A stretch of DNA of 64,000 nt from CAIWHR01 sp963726765. GTDB lineage: Bacteria > Pseudomonadota > Gammaproteobacteria > Burkholderiales > Casimicrobiaceae. The position numbers and the translations under genes are program-made. The notes beneath the pieces were generated by a model. The model did no database searches, was not told the origin of the DNA, and saw only the letters and a program-made list of their open reading frames with translations. Positions 39,828 through 48,679 of this stretch are shown here, piece by piece (position 1 is the first letter of the stretch; the number at the start of each line of letters is the position of its first letter). Location of the stretch: assembly GCA_963726765.1 (NCBI GenBank), contig CAVSDH010000006.1, positions 496,001 through 560,000 of the forward strand, read 5' to 3'.

Positions 39828-40279
39828 TCATCGACGCGTCTGAAATTCGCGCTGCCTGCCGTGCGCGGCGAGTAGGGCGAGCTCGGACAGCTGGGAAGCG
39901 AGATGCGGCAGCAGGTCGTCGACGCTGACGATCCCCGCCAGCGTTCCGCTCTCGTTCAAAACCGGATCCGGCGCACGCCCTTTGCGGACATCAGCCGGAT
40001 CGTATCCGCGCAACTCTCGCGCCCCTCGACGGTCACGAGGCGTCCCGCCAGGAGCAGGTCGCCCAGCGTGATCACCTTCGTGTCGAGGCCGGGCGCGACG
40101 ACCTCGACCACGATGTCGCGGTCGGTAACGATGCCGATCGGGATCCGGTCGTCACCCAACTGGTCCACGACGATCACGTCGCCGACGTGATGGTGGCGCA
40201 TCAGATCGGCGGCATCCGAAACCGTGGTTTCGCGCGTGGCGCACACGACATTGCGGTTGCAGACGTCCTTGATCAGCAT
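39828..40279 (-). CDS. CBS-domain protein (3' frameshift)
   Basis: The protein of about 150 residues is built of two CBS motifs. The first is MLIKDVCNRNVVCATRE to VVDQLGDDRIPIGIVTDRDI; the second is LLLAGRLVTVEGRESCADT to VLNESGTLAGIVSVDDLL. Stand-alone CBS pairs bind adenine nucleotides and often respond to energy status. A single missing base near 39964 is needed to join KGVRRI to PVLNESG. AAGGTG precedes ATG 40279. The FNR-type box at 40430 and a minus-strand -10 at 40403 suggest induction at low oxygen together with phaC2. Confidence 0.82.
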
Positions 40280-40402
40280 TGTTTCACCTTCGCAAAAGCG
40301 GGTCGACCCATGTCTGGCCGATTCACCCGCAATGGCGCGACCATGGATCGTGCTTCGGCGCACTTCACATTCCTGCGCGTCGCGCTTCGACGCTATCGCT
40401 TC

Positions 40403-40408
40403 ATGATA
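40403..40408 (-). promoter_or_regulatory. Putative -10 element of the CBS-phaC2 operon
   Basis: On the minus strand the hexamer reads TATCAT. The resulting start near 40396 places the FNR-type box at 40430-40443 about 40 bp upstream, the standard class II activator position. The leader to the CBS start would be about 117 nt. Confidence 0.45.
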
Positions 40409-40429
40409 GTGCAACGGGAATGCGCACCG

Positions 40430-40443
40430 TTGATCCTGGTCAA
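40430..40443. promoter_or_regulatory. FNR/FixK-type box between CBS-phaC2 and phosphoribosyltransferase genes
   Basis: TTGATCCTGGTCAA matches TTGAY-N4-RTCAA perfectly. It lies in the 212-bp divergent gap, 150 bp from the CBS start and 48 bp from the phosphoribosyltransferase start. The spacing to a -10 is best in the CBS direction. Confidence 0.65.
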
Positions 40444-40491
40444 GCCACATTGATCGAACATGACGGATGCTTGTAACAGTAGGAGAATCGG

Positions 40492-41157
40492 ATGCGGTTT
40501 CGTGACCGCAATGAAGCAGCTGAAATGCTTGCCGACGCGCTGCTGGAATGGCGCGGAAGCCATCCTCTTGTTTTCGCAATCCCCAGGGGCGCCGTGCCGA
40601 TGGCACGGATCATCGCCGAACGCCTTGGCGGCGATCTCGACGTCGTGCTGACGAGGAAGCTCGGCGCGCCGGGAAATCCCGAGTTCGCGATCGGCGCCGT
40701 CGACGAGTCCGGCAGGTCATTCCTGACCGACTTCGCGCGAATTGCCGGCGCCGATCAGCGCTACATCGAGCAGGCCGTTGCCGCGGAGACCGAAGTGATG
40801 CGTCGCCGTCGCGCGCAGTACACTTCGGTGCGGCCGCCACTCGATCCAGCGGATCGCATCGTGATCGTCGTCGACGATGGCCTCGCGACCGGCGCCACGA
40901 TGCAGGCCGCGCTGCACGCGTTGCGTGCCCGTCACCCGAGATGGCTGATTTGCGCAGTGCCAGTGGCTTCGGGCGAGGCGGTTGACAACGTGAGCGTGGC
41001 GGCCGACGAAGTCGTCTGCCTGCAGACGCCTGCCGACTTCCGCGCGGTGGGCCAGTTCTACCTGAACTTTCCGCAAGTCGACGACGACGAGGTCATTTCG
41101 GTCCTGCGCACAGCGGCGGGAGAGCGCACTGCCACCCTGCGTCGCGAAGGCGGGTGA
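40492..41157 (+). CDS. Phosphoribosyltransferase-domain protein
   Basis: The 221-residue protein has the type I phosphoribosyltransferase PRPP loop VIVVDDGLATGATMQAA and the opening RDRNEAAEMLADALLEW. IPRGAVPMARIIAERL and LTRKLGAPGNPEFAIGAV follow. This subgroup of stand-alone PRTases recurs in anaerobic-stress gene sets with CBS and universal stress proteins; its substrate is unknown. A ribosome site, AGGAG, stands 7 nt before ATG 40492. Confidence 0.85.
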   Translation: MRFRDRNEAAEMLADALLEWRGSHPLVFAIPRGAVPMARIIAERLGGDLDVVLTRKLGAPGNPEFAIGAVDESGRSFLTDFARIAGADQRYIEQAVAAETEVMRRRRAQYTSVRPPLDPADRIVIVVDDGLATGATMQAALHALRARHPRWLICAVPVASGEAVDNVSVAADEVVCLQTPADFRAVGQFYLNFPQVDDDEVISVLRTAAGERTATLRREGG

Positions 41158-41160
41158 GCA

Positions 41161-41322
41161 ATGACCTCGAACATCGAGCGGGCCGCGCGCGATTACGTGC
41201 GGCACGACGGGCCGGCCGGCCTGACAAAACTTGAGACAGTGCACGGTCCGCTGGCGGAGACCGTGGAAGGCCTCACAGGAGGCGGGGGAACGAACGTGTC
41301 CGCCCGATTCCTCGGCAAGTAG
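41161..41322 (+). CDS. Small hypothetical protein after the phosphoribosyltransferase gene
   Basis: A 53-residue frame (MTSNIERAARDYVRHDGP to VSARFLGK) starts 3 bp after the phosphoribosyltransferase stop, which suggests coupling. Its composition is mixed, with no membrane segment and no recognised family. It may be real because of its position, but a protein this short in GC-rich DNA could be chance. Confidence 0.35.
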   Translation: MTSNIERAARDYVRHDGPAGLTKLETVHGPLAETVEGLTGGGGTNVSARFLGK

Positions 41323-41814
41323 GTGATGCCCGCTGCGCCGGCGCAAGGCGCCCGGTGCGTCGTGCGTTCTCGCTTCGACGCGGATCGGCCGACGAAAGGA
41401 TGAGTGGCACGGGTCGGCAACGCATTGACGGACCGACATTGGCAACGATTGGCCGATTCGTCCGAGCGAGGTGAGTCATGGATCCGCCGCGCGACGCTGG
41501 AGCATTCGAAAGGTGGGATCCCGTCCGTTTCTCGCTTGCGGGGCTGAAGGTGATCACTTCGGCGTCGAATATTGTTGGACGCGGCGCGCGGTCCGCTCGG
41601 CCAAAAAAAACCCCCGGAGTTACCCGGGGGCTGGAGGCTGTATCTCTCAGGAGGAGGAGAAAGATACAGAAGGAGACGTCACTTGCCACGTTGGGTCGGG
41701 ACCCGGGCTTTCAAGCCCTTCCCTACATGGACCACGCGCGTTGCCGCGGCGTGTTCCTGTCCCTTCGTTCACGCCACCGGCAAGTCGCAGCCGGCGGCGC
41801 TTTGGTTCCGTTAC
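41323..41814. other. Intergenic stretch between small ORF and phasin gene
   Basis: About 490 bp with no gene I can support. It contains the terminator at 41603-41630 and, at 41540-41556, a near-palindrome centred on GTGATCAC. The 190 bp between the phasin stop and the terminator would be a 3' untranslated region. Confidence 0.4.
41603..41630 (-). terminator. Rho-independent terminator downstream of phasin gene
   Basis: CCCCCGG (41611-41617) and CCGGGGG (41624-41630) form a stem that on the minus strand is followed by eight T (A-tract at 41603-41610). It is the first such signal after the phasin stop at 41815. Confidence 0.85.
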
Positions 41815-42360
41815 TTACGCGGCGCGACGGCCCTTCGGGGCAGCCTTCGACGCGTTGGCGGCGGCAGCGCGCATCGACGCATCGGCCAGGTTCACGACTT
41901 GCTTCGACGCCTTCTGGAACTGGTCGAACGCAGCGGTCGTCGCGGCAACCGTCGAGCGGAGCGCGTTGAAGCCCGCATCCGAACCGGCCGGCGCGGCCTT
42001 GCTGGCCTTGTCGACCCACGACGCGATGCCCTTCGAATACGCGGACCACGCTTCTTCGGCGAACGCCGAATATTGCGCTTGCGCTTCCGACGCCATCTCG
42101 TAGAGGCTCTTCGAGTAGACCATCGCGGTCTGCACGCCGGACTCGGCGTACTTGGTGCGCAGGGCGATCAGGTCCTGCACGTCCTTGACCGACGTCGTCG
42201 CGGTGGCGCCTTCGACGCCTTGCGCCAGCATGACCTTGGCCGCATCGATGTTGAGGCGGGCGAGCTTCTCGGCGTTTTCGATCGCGAGCGCGGCGAGCTT
42301 GGTGGCTTGCGCGACGCTGGCCTTGTTGAGTTCGGCGAATTGTTCGGTTGCGTTGTACAT
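41815..42360 (-). CDS. phaP: Phasin (PHA granule-associated protein)
   Basis: The 181-residue protein has typical phasin_2 features: the opening MYNATEQFAELNKASVAQA, LAALAIENAEKLARLNIDA, YSKSLYEMASEAQAQYSAF and an Ala/Lys-rich tail ending APKGRRAA. Phasins coat PHB granules and set their number and size. I chose ATG 42360, preceded by AAAGGTAAC, over ATG 42375. It diverges from phaR across a 267-bp region carrying two copies of a probable PhaR operator, and has its own terminator. Confidence 0.93.
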   Translation of the reverse strand: MYNATEQFAELNKASVAQATKLAALAIENAEKLARLNIDAAKVMLAQGVEGATATTSVKDVQDLIALRTKYAESGVQTAMVYSKSLYEMASEAQAQYSAFAEEAWSAYSKGIASWVDKASKAAPAGSDAGFNALRSTVAATTAAFDQFQKASKQVVNLADASMRAAAANASKAAPKGRRAA

Positions 42361-42468
42361 GGCGTTACCTTTCATCGTCAGTTAAGCGGTCGGCACCCGA
42401 CCGGGTGATCAATCTGGATGCGCCGCCTGCCTGTCCGGAAGCGCTTTCGCCTCCTCGGTGGCACGCAA

Positions 42469-42482
42469 TTGCTGCATCGCAC
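42469..42482. promoter_or_regulatory. Probable PhaR-binding element, copy 1
   Basis: TTGCTGCATCGCAC occurs identically again at 42526-42539. On the minus strand it reads GTGCGATGCAGCAA and with its flank includes TTGTGC, a hexamer reported in PhaR-bound PHA promoters. It lies about 110 bp before the phasin start. Confidence 0.45.
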
Positions 42483-42525
42483 AAAACTCATTGTAGGGAC
42501 GCCAAAGCCCGAAGTCAAGGGTTTT

Positions 42526-42539
42526 TTGCTGCATCGCAC
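42526..42539. promoter_or_regulatory. Probable PhaR-binding element, copy 2
   Basis: This is the second perfect copy of TTGCTGCATCGCAC, 57 bp from the first. It lies 56 bp upstream of the phaR -10 hexamer, consistent with one protein controlling phasin and itself. Confidence 0.45.
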
Positions 42540-42594
42540 CAAGTCTGGGGAATCGGACGTTCCTGAAATTCAAACATCCGATAAATCAGCGGGT

Positions 42595-42600
42595 TATAAT
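42595..42600 (+). promoter_or_regulatory. -10 element of phaR
   Basis: A perfect TATAAT lies 28 bp before ATG 42628 and just after an AT-rich segment. No strong -35 hexamer is visible at normal spacing. Confidence 0.5.
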
Positions 42601-42627
42601 AGCCCCCTCGATTTCAGGGAGGCCGGC

Positions 42628-43203
42628 ATGTCCGAGACCCCACGCACGATCAAGAAGTACCCGAACCGGCGTCTCTACGACACCGCGAGCAGCGGGTACA
42701 TCACGCTCGCCGACGTCAAGCAGATGGTGCTGGAGAACATCGAGTTCCAGGTCATCGACGCCAAGACCGGCGACGACCTGTCCCGCACGATCCTGCTGCA
42801 GATCATCCTGGAGGAAGAGGCCGGCGGCATGCCGATGTTCAGTTCCGAGATGCTGGCGCAGATGATCCGCTTCTACGGCAGCGCCCAGCAGACGATCATG
42901 GGCAGCTACATCGAACAGAACGTGAAGGCGTTCCTCGCGATCCAGAAAAAGCTGCAGGACCAGGCAAAGCAGATCTACGGCGACAAGATGATGCTCACGC
43001 CCGACCTGTGGAAGCAATTCATGCAGATGCAGGCGCCGGCGATGCAGGGAATGCTCGGCAACTACCTCGAGCAGAGCGCCAAGCTGTTCATGGACATGCA
43101 GCAGCGGATGCAGGACCAGACCCGCGGCATGTTCGCGGCATTCCCGTTCCCGAATTTCGGTGCTCCGCAGCAAGGCGCACCGGACGAGGACAAGAAGCGC
43201 TGA
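42628..43203 (+). CDS. phaR: PHA synthesis repressor PhaR
   Basis: The 191-residue protein begins with the DNA-binding PHB_acc_N domain (TIKKYPNRRLYDTASSGYIT, LADVKQMVL, VIDAKTGDDLSRTILLQII). It continues with the granule-binding PHB_acc region (MPMFSSEMLAQMIRFYG) and a Gln/Met-rich tail. PhaR represses phasin and its own gene and is titrated away by PHB granules. A ribosome site, AGGGAGG, precedes ATG 42628. The following rimO is a conserved neighbour in Burkholderiales. Confidence 0.95.
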   Translation: MSETPRTIKKYPNRRLYDTASSGYITLADVKQMVLENIEFQVIDAKTGDDLSRTILLQIILEEEAGGMPMFSSEMLAQMIRFYGSAQQTIMGSYIEQNVKAFLAIQKKLQDQAKQIYGDKMMLTPDLWKQFMQMQAPAMQGMLGNYLEQSAKLFMDMQQRMQDQTRGMFAAFPFPNFGAPQQGAPDEDKKR

Positions 43204-43336
43204 CGACGCGCACGCGCCGCAGCACGCGCAACACGCCGCCAGTCTTGCTGCGGCGCACTTCAACGCATTGCGCACTCATGCGCCGCCCGCCACGATCGCC
43301 GGTGCGCGGACACCGACCCGTGCCGATGACCGCCCG

Positions 43337-44728
43337 ATGAGCTCGCCCAAGCCCGGAACTGCACACCATGTGCGGCAGGCGCCCGCCGCTGCCCCGCGCG
43401 TGGGCTTCGTGTCGCTCGGCTGCCCGAAGGCACTGGTCGACTCCGAGCAGATCCTGACGCAGCTCAAGGCCGAAGGCTACGACATCGCGCCGACCTACGA
43501 CGGCGCCGACATGGTCGTCGTCAACACCTGCGGCTTCATCGACGCGGCGGTGGCAGAGTCGCTGGACGCGATCGGCGAAGCGATCTCCGAGAACGGCAAG
43601 GTCATCGTCACCGGCTGCCTTGGCGCCAAGGACGGCGGCGCATTCGTCCGCACGGCGCATCCGAAAGTGCTCGCCGTCACCGGTCCGCACGCGACGGCGG
43701 AAGTGATGGCGGCCGTCCATCTGCATCTTCCCAAGCCGCACGATCCGTTCGTCGATCTCGTGCCGAAGCAAGGAATCAAGCTGACACCGCGCCACTACGC
43801 GTACGTGAAAATCAGCGAAGGCTGCAATCACCGCTGCACGTTCTGCATCATTCCCGCGATGCGCGGCGACCTCGTCAGCCGGCCGATCGGCGAGGTGCTT
43901 GCCGAAGCGGAACGGTTGTTGCAAGCGGGCGTCCGAGAATTGCTGGTCGTCTCGCAGGACACGAGCGCCTACGGTGTCGACGTCCGTTACCGCACCGGCT
44001 TCTGGCGCGGGCGGCCGGTAAAGACGCGGATGACGGAACTCGCGACTGCCCTCGACGCCCTCGGCCGCGAGCACGGCGCGTGGGTGCGCCTCCACTACGT
44101 CTACCCGTATCCGCACGTCGACGACACGATCGAGCTGATGACGGCCGACCCGGCAAAGGGCGGGCTCCTCCCCTATCTCGACGTGCCGTTCCAGCACGCG
44201 TCGTCGCGCATCCTCAGGCTGATGAAGCGTCCGGCGAATGCGGAAGGCACGCTGCGCCGCATCGAGGCATGGCGCGCGGCACGGCCGGACATCGTGATCC
44301 GCAGCACGTTCATCGTCGGTTTTCCGGGCGAAACCGAACGCGAATTCGACGAGCTCCTGGCTTTCCTCGATGCCGCCCAACTCGACCGGGTGGGCTGCTT
44401 CGCGTATTCGCCTGTCGACGGCGCCACGGCCAATGCGTTGCCCGACCCGGTGCCCGAGGACGTGAAGGAGTACCGCCGCGCGAGGTTCATGACGGCGCAG
44501 GCGAAGATCAGCACGCTCCGGCTCGCGCGTCGCGTCGGGCAGACGACGACCGTGCTTGTCGACGCGCACGACGGCGAGACCGCGATCGCTCGTTCCGCTG
44601 CCGACGCGCCGGAGATCGACGGCACGGTCCGCGTTTCGTCGGGCCGCAGTCTCAAGGCGGGCGCGTTCGCGCGCGTGACGATCACCGGCGCAAGCGAGCA
44701 CGATCTGACCGCACGCATCGCGCGGTAG
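43337..44728 (+). CDS. rimO: Ribosomal protein S12 methylthiotransferase RimO
   Basis: The 463-residue radical-SAM enzyme has an N-terminal UPF0004 domain (GFVSLGCPKALVDSEQ, VVNTCGFID, VTGCLGA) with three Cys for the auxiliary cluster. EGCNHRCTFCIIPAMRG is the CxxxCxxC radical-SAM motif, and a C-terminal TRAM domain follows. It adds a methylthio group to Asp88 of ribosomal protein S12. GCPKALVDSE separates RimO from MiaB. The start ATG 43337 gives a normal N-terminus. Confidence 0.95.
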   Translation: MSSPKPGTAHHVRQAPAAAPRVGFVSLGCPKALVDSEQILTQLKAEGYDIAPTYDGADMVVVNTCGFIDAAVAESLDAIGEAISENGKVIVTGCLGAKDGGAFVRTAHPKVLAVTGPHATAEVMAAVHLHLPKPHDPFVDLVPKQGIKLTPRHYAYVKISEGCNHRCTFCIIPAMRGDLVSRPIGEVLAEAERLLQAGVRELLVVSQDTSAYGVDVRYRTGFWRGRPVKTRMTELATALDALGREHGAWVRLHYVYPYPHVDDTIELMTADPAKGGLLPYLDVPFQHASSRILRLMKRPANAEGTLRRIEAWRAARPDIVIRSTFIVGFPGETEREFDELLAFLDAAQLDRVGCFAYSPVDGATANALPDPVPEDVKEYRRARFMTAQAKISTLRLARRVGQTTTVLVDAHDGETAIARSAADAPEIDGTVRVSSGRSLKAGAFARVTITGASEHDLTARIAR

Positions 44729-44796
44729 CCACGGCGCTGCGCTTGCTTTACGCGGGTCCGGTGCCGTAACGGGTTGGGCGTCCCTGCAATCCTCAC

Positions 44797-45285
44797 TCAG
44801 GCGGCAGGACCGATGCGGAACACCGGGTAGTCGCCTGCGATTGCTTCGAAGTCGGAGACCGGCGCGTCGTGCGGGACCGGAAGATGGTTGCGGCCGCTTG
44901 TGGCGACCTGGCACCATGCCTTGAGGATCGTTGCACGCTCCGAACGTGGGATCTCCGCAAGCAGGACCGGTCGGGAGCGACCGCGCTTTATCGACGCCTT
45001 GCCACCCGCGGCACGCACGTTTTGCACCCACTCCGAACCGTCCCCGAGCATCGAGACAAGGTATCGCTGGCCCTGGTACGTGGCGACGACTAGGATGTTT
45101 GCGCAATCGCGACCGCTGCTCCTGTCCTTCGTCTGCAGCGTGATCAAAAGATCCGAGACCAGGCCAAGTCCGGATACCCAGGCGTACGCCCTGTTCCAAA
45201 TTCTGCCGAGGCGCGTCGGGCGCCACCCTCGGTAGAAGTAGCGCAGGTAACCGGTTCGCTCGGCCGGATCTTCGTGCTGGGGCAT
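44797..45285 (-). CDS. Ddn-like nitroreductase-family (DUF385) protein
   Basis: The 162-residue protein has the split-barrel layout of the deazaflavin-dependent nitroreductase family: LLITLQTKDRSSGRD, CANILVVATYQGQRYLVSMLG and GDGSEWVQNVRAAGGKASI. Members in actinobacteria use F420. In proteobacteria the cofactor and substrate are usually unknown. It follows kup on the same strand after 289 bp in which I see no gene or clear promoter. No F420 biosynthesis gene is in the window. Confidence 0.75.
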   Translation of the reverse strand: MPQHEDPAERTGYLRYFYRGWRPTRLGRIWNRAYAWVSGLGLVSDLLITLQTKDRSSGRDCANILVVATYQGQRYLVSMLGDGSEWVQNVRAAGGKASIKRGRSRPVLLAEIPRSERATILKAWCQVATSGRNHLPVPHDAPVSDFEAIAGDYPVFRIGPAA

Positions 45286-45574
45286 CGGAACAGTGAGAGT
45301 CTGGGTACCCGCTCCTGACGCCCCAAAGTGATCAAGGGGGCGCTGGCGCCTGAGTTTCGATTGCTATTGCCGACAGCCGGCCCGATGGGTCAAAAAAGCG
45401 ATCAGTTCTCAGTGTGTCATTCCAATGTCCGCACGACAATCCCCGCAAGACATTCGCCATCAGCGAGCGAAGATCACACACCACCGGCCGAATCGGGTCC
45501 GGGGCATGGGTGCGTGAACGACGGCCGGCCACCCGAACCAGACTTCCGCATGCACCGGCGCGGCGGCCCGTCGA

Positions 45575-47497
45575 CTAGATCTCGACCCGCGTCCCCAATT
45601 CCACGACCCGGTTGGCCGGAATATTGAAGAAGTCCGCGGCGCTCCCGGAATTGCGCGCCATCGCGGCGAACATGCGGTGCCGCCACTGTGCCAGCCCCGT
45701 CTCCGTTTTTCCCGGGACGATCTGCTCGCGCGACAGGAAATACGTCACCGCCATGGGTTCGGCCTGCAGTCCCGCAGGTGCGCAAAGCTCCAGTGCGAGC
45801 CCGATATCCGGTTGTTCCATGAAGCCATAACGCGCACTGACCCGCCAGCAATCGTCGATCAGACGGTCGCACGCGACCCGATGGTCGGTTCCCACCCACG
45901 GAACTTCGCGGTATTCGACGGTCAGAAAAACATTCCGCTCATGGAGAACTCCATAGTGCTTGAGGCTGTGCAGCAGCGCGTTGGGCGTGGCATCCGGGCT
46001 CGACGTAAGAAACACGGCGGTACCGGGCACACGCTGAGGCGGGTTCAGGAAGAGCGCCTTCAGGAACCCCGACAGAGGCGGTGACGAATCGCGCAGGCGT
46101 TCCAGCAGCAGCTCGCGTCCGCGACGCCACGTGACCATGATCCCGAAAACGATCAATCCCAATGCGAGTGGGAACCAGCCCCCGTCGAGCACCTTGTGCA
46201 TGGCCGCGGCAAATAGCGCGGTGTCGACCAGCATGAAGAAGCCCGTCGCGAGCAAGCAGAGCCACAACGGATATCGCCAACCGTAGTGCAGTACGAAGAA
46301 AGTCAGAAGGGTCGTGACGAGCATCGTGCCCATCACCGCGACGCCATAGGCCGACGCGAGCCGCGACGAGCTGCCGAATCCCAGGACCGCAGCCGCTACG
46401 ACCGCCAGCAATATCCAGTTGACGGCCGGAACGTAGATTTGCCCCATCGTCCGCGACGACGTATGCCGGATCGTCATCCGCGGCAGGTAACCGAGCCGGA
46501 TGGCCTGCTGGGTCAGCGAATACGCACCCGAAATGGTTGCCTGCGAAGCAATGATGGTCGCGGAAGTGGCGAGCACCACCATCGGATAGAGCGCCCAGGC
46601 AGGATATGCAAGGTAAAACGGATTTTCGATCGCCCCCGGTTGCGCGATGAGGAGCGCACCTTGTCCGAAATAGTTCAGCACCAGTCCCGGTGCCGCGACA
46701 CTGAACCACGCGATCCGGATCGCCCGCTTGCCGAAATGCCCCATGTCGGCGTAGAGGGCTTCGGCGCCCGTGACGGCGAGCAGCACCGAGCCCAGGACCA
46801 TGAACGAAGCGGCGCCGTGTCCCGTCACGAAGTGCAGCGCGTACGTCGGATCGACGGCGTTCAGAATGATCGGGGCCTTCGCGATGTTCCAGAGGCCGAC
46901 TGCTCCCAGCGAAACGAACCAGAGCGCGCACACCGGACCAAAGAACAAGCCGATGACACCGGTGCCGAACCGCTGGATCATGAACAGCGCAATGAGAATT
47001 CCCGTCGAGATCGGCACCACGTAGGGTCTCAACGTCGTAGTGCCCACCTCGAGCCCCTCAACCGCCGAAAGGACCGAGATTGCGGGCGTCAACACTGCGT
47101 CGCCATAGAACAGCGATGCTCCGAACACGCCTATCCCGAGGAGCCACGTCCGCAATCGCGGCATGTCGCGCACCGACGAGGCGGCGAGCGCCACCAGCGC
47201 CATGATGCCGCCCTCGCCGCGATTGTCGGCGCGGAGCACGAGCGTCACGTACTTGAGGGACACGATGATCATCAGCAGCCAGAATATCGCCGAGACGCCT
47301 CCGACGATGTTTTGGGGCGTCAGCGGGATACCGTGGTCGGGATTGAACGTCTCCTTCGCGGCATAGAGCGGGCTGGTGCCGATGTCGCCGTAGACGACAC
47401 CCAGCGCGAGAAGCGCCAGCGCCGAGGTGGACTGCCGTGCGTGCGATTGCCCGGCATGCTCGGCGAAGGGTTGCGGCAAGTCGATTGGAGTGTTCAT
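45575..47497 (-). CDS. kup: Kup-family low-affinity potassium uptake protein
   Basis: The 640-residue protein has about twelve membrane helices and the family hallmarks ALGVVYGDIGTSPLYA, RADNRGEGGIMAL, FYGDAVLTPAISVLSAVEG and QATISGAYSLTQQAI. A cytoplasmic C-terminal domain of about 200 residues ends VVELGTRVEI. Kup imports K+ with protons. It is divergent, with a 93-bp gap, from the KdpD-like sensor kinase gene. No kdpFABC genes are present, so the two-component genes may serve Kup instead. Confidence 0.94.
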   Translation of the reverse strand: MNTPIDLPQPFAEHAGQSHARQSTSALALLALGVVYGDIGTSPLYAAKETFNPDHGIPLTPQNIVGGVSAIFWLLMIIVSLKYVTLVLRADNRGEGGIMALVALAASSVRDMPRLRTWLLGIGVFGASLFYGDAVLTPAISVLSAVEGLEVGTTTLRPYVVPISTGILIALFMIQRFGTGVIGLFFGPVCALWFVSLGAVGLWNIAKAPIILNAVDPTYALHFVTGHGAASFMVLGSVLLAVTGAEALYADMGHFGKRAIRIAWFSVAAPGLVLNYFGQGALLIAQPGAIENPFYLAYPAWALYPMVVLATSATIIASQATISGAYSLTQQAIRLGYLPRMTIRHTSSRTMGQIYVPAVNWILLAVVAAAVLGFGSSSRLASAYGVAVMGTMLVTTLLTFFVLHYGWRYPLWLCLLATGFFMLVDTALFAAAMHKVLDGGWFPLALGLIVFGIMVTWRRGRELLLERLRDSSPPLSGFLKALFLNPPQRVPGTAVFLTSSPDATPNALLHSLKHYGVLHERNVFLTVEYREVPWVGTDHRVACDRLIDDCWRVSARYGFMEQPDIGLALELCAPAGLQAEPMAVTYFLSREQIVPGKTETGLAQWRHRMFAAMARNSGSAADFFNIPANRVVELGTRVEI

Positions 47498-47590
47498 CGA
47501 CGTTCAGCTTAGACTGCCCTGGCCCGACTTTCGCAAACCGCGGCGATTCTTAACGGGAAATTTACGGCCGTCCTGCGTTACAGTTCTGCC

Positions 47591-48667
47591 ATGAACCACA
47601 AGCGACCGTGGGTCGGGTATGCCTGGGCGGTGGGCGCTGCCGCGGCCTGCACCTTGGCAGGATTGGCGATGCGTCCGCGTTTCGATCTCGTGAACGTCGC
47701 GATGGTCTACCTGGTCGCCGTGGTGATCATCGCGCTGCGCTTCTCGCGCGGTGCCGCGATCGCGGCGTCCGTTTTCTGCGTGGCGGCGTTCGATTTCCTG
47801 TTCGTTCCGCCCCGCGGTGCCTTCACCGTGGACGACGTTCAGTATCTGCTGACGTTCGCGATCATGCTGGCGGTGGCGCTGATCATTTCCCGGTTGGTCG
47901 AAAGCGTCCGTCGCCAGGCGGCGGCGCAGGCGGCGCTGGCCATCGAGGCTGAAACCGAACGGATTCGCAGCGCGCTGCTGGCTTCGATATCGCATGACTT
48001 GCGTACTCCGCTGGCCATCATGACCGGAGCGTCATCGAGTCTCGCGGAGAGCGGGGAGAGATTGAGCGCGGATGAGCGTCGAAGATTGGCGAAGAGCGTC
48101 TTCGACCGGGCTCGCGAAATGTCCGAACACGTGACCAAGATCCTGCAGATGACGCGACTCGAAACGGGGGCCATCAGCCTCAACCGGGACTGGGTCGCAA
48201 TGAGCGAGATCGTTGGATCGGTTCTCGCGCGACTGAGCGAACGCATGTCGGCCCATAGGGTCATCGTGGAGCTGCCCGACGATCTGCCGCTGGTGCGCGT
48301 GGACGCAACATTGATCGAACAGGCGCTCGCCAATCTGCTCGAGAACTCCGCGAAGCACACGCCCCCGGGAACCGTGGTGAGGGTGCACGCGAAACGGCGC
48401 GCAGAGGAGATCATGGTGACCGTCGAAGACTACAGCGGCGGGCTTTCCGATGCCGATCTCGAGCGTGTCTTTGCCAAGTTTCATCGCGGGTCGGTCGAAG
48501 GCGGCGGAACCGACGTGGGCTTGGGACTCGCCATCTGCCGCGCGATTGTTCGCCTGCACGGGGGACAGGCCTCGGCCGAACGCGTGCCCGCCGGCGGAAC
48601 GGCATTTCGCTTTACGCTTCCGCTGGACGAAGCACCGTCCGCTCCGGTGGAGCCGACGTCGGATTGA
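47591..48667 (+). CDS. KdpD-like sensor histidine kinase lacking the N-terminal KdpD domain
   Basis: The 358-residue protein starts with four closely spaced membrane helices of the DUF4118 type seen in KdpD (VAMVYLVAVVIIALRFSRG, FLFVPPRGAFTVDD). HisKA follows with phospho-acceptor His in SISHDLRTPLAIM, and an HATPase has N-box ENSAKHT and a G2-like VGLGLAICRAIV. Full KdpD is about 900 residues; the osmosensing and USP domains (about 400 N-terminal residues) are absent. The usual DNGPG box reads EDYSGGLS here, an unusual ATP-lid change. The regulator gene follows 12 bp downstream. Confidence 0.85.
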   Translation: MNHKRPWVGYAWAVGAAAACTLAGLAMRPRFDLVNVAMVYLVAVVIIALRFSRGAAIAASVFCVAAFDFLFVPPRGAFTVDDVQYLLTFAIMLAVALIISRLVESVRRQAAAQAALAIEAETERIRSALLASISHDLRTPLAIMTGASSSLAESGERLSADERRRLAKSVFDRAREMSEHVTKILQMTRLETGAISLNRDWVAMSEIVGSVLARLSERMSAHRVIVELPDDLPLVRVDATLIEQALANLLENSAKHTPPGTVVRVHAKRRAEEIMVTVEDYSGGLSDADLERVFAKFHRGSVEGGGTDVGLGLAICRAIVRLHGGQASAERVPAGGTAFRFTLPLDEAPSAPVEPTSD

Positions 48668-48679
48668 GGACGGAAGTCA

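Noticed and set aside
45332..45532. 66-codon minus-strand ORF between kup and the Ddn-like gene
   Set aside because: There is no ribosome site, the composition is not protein-like and no motif is visible.
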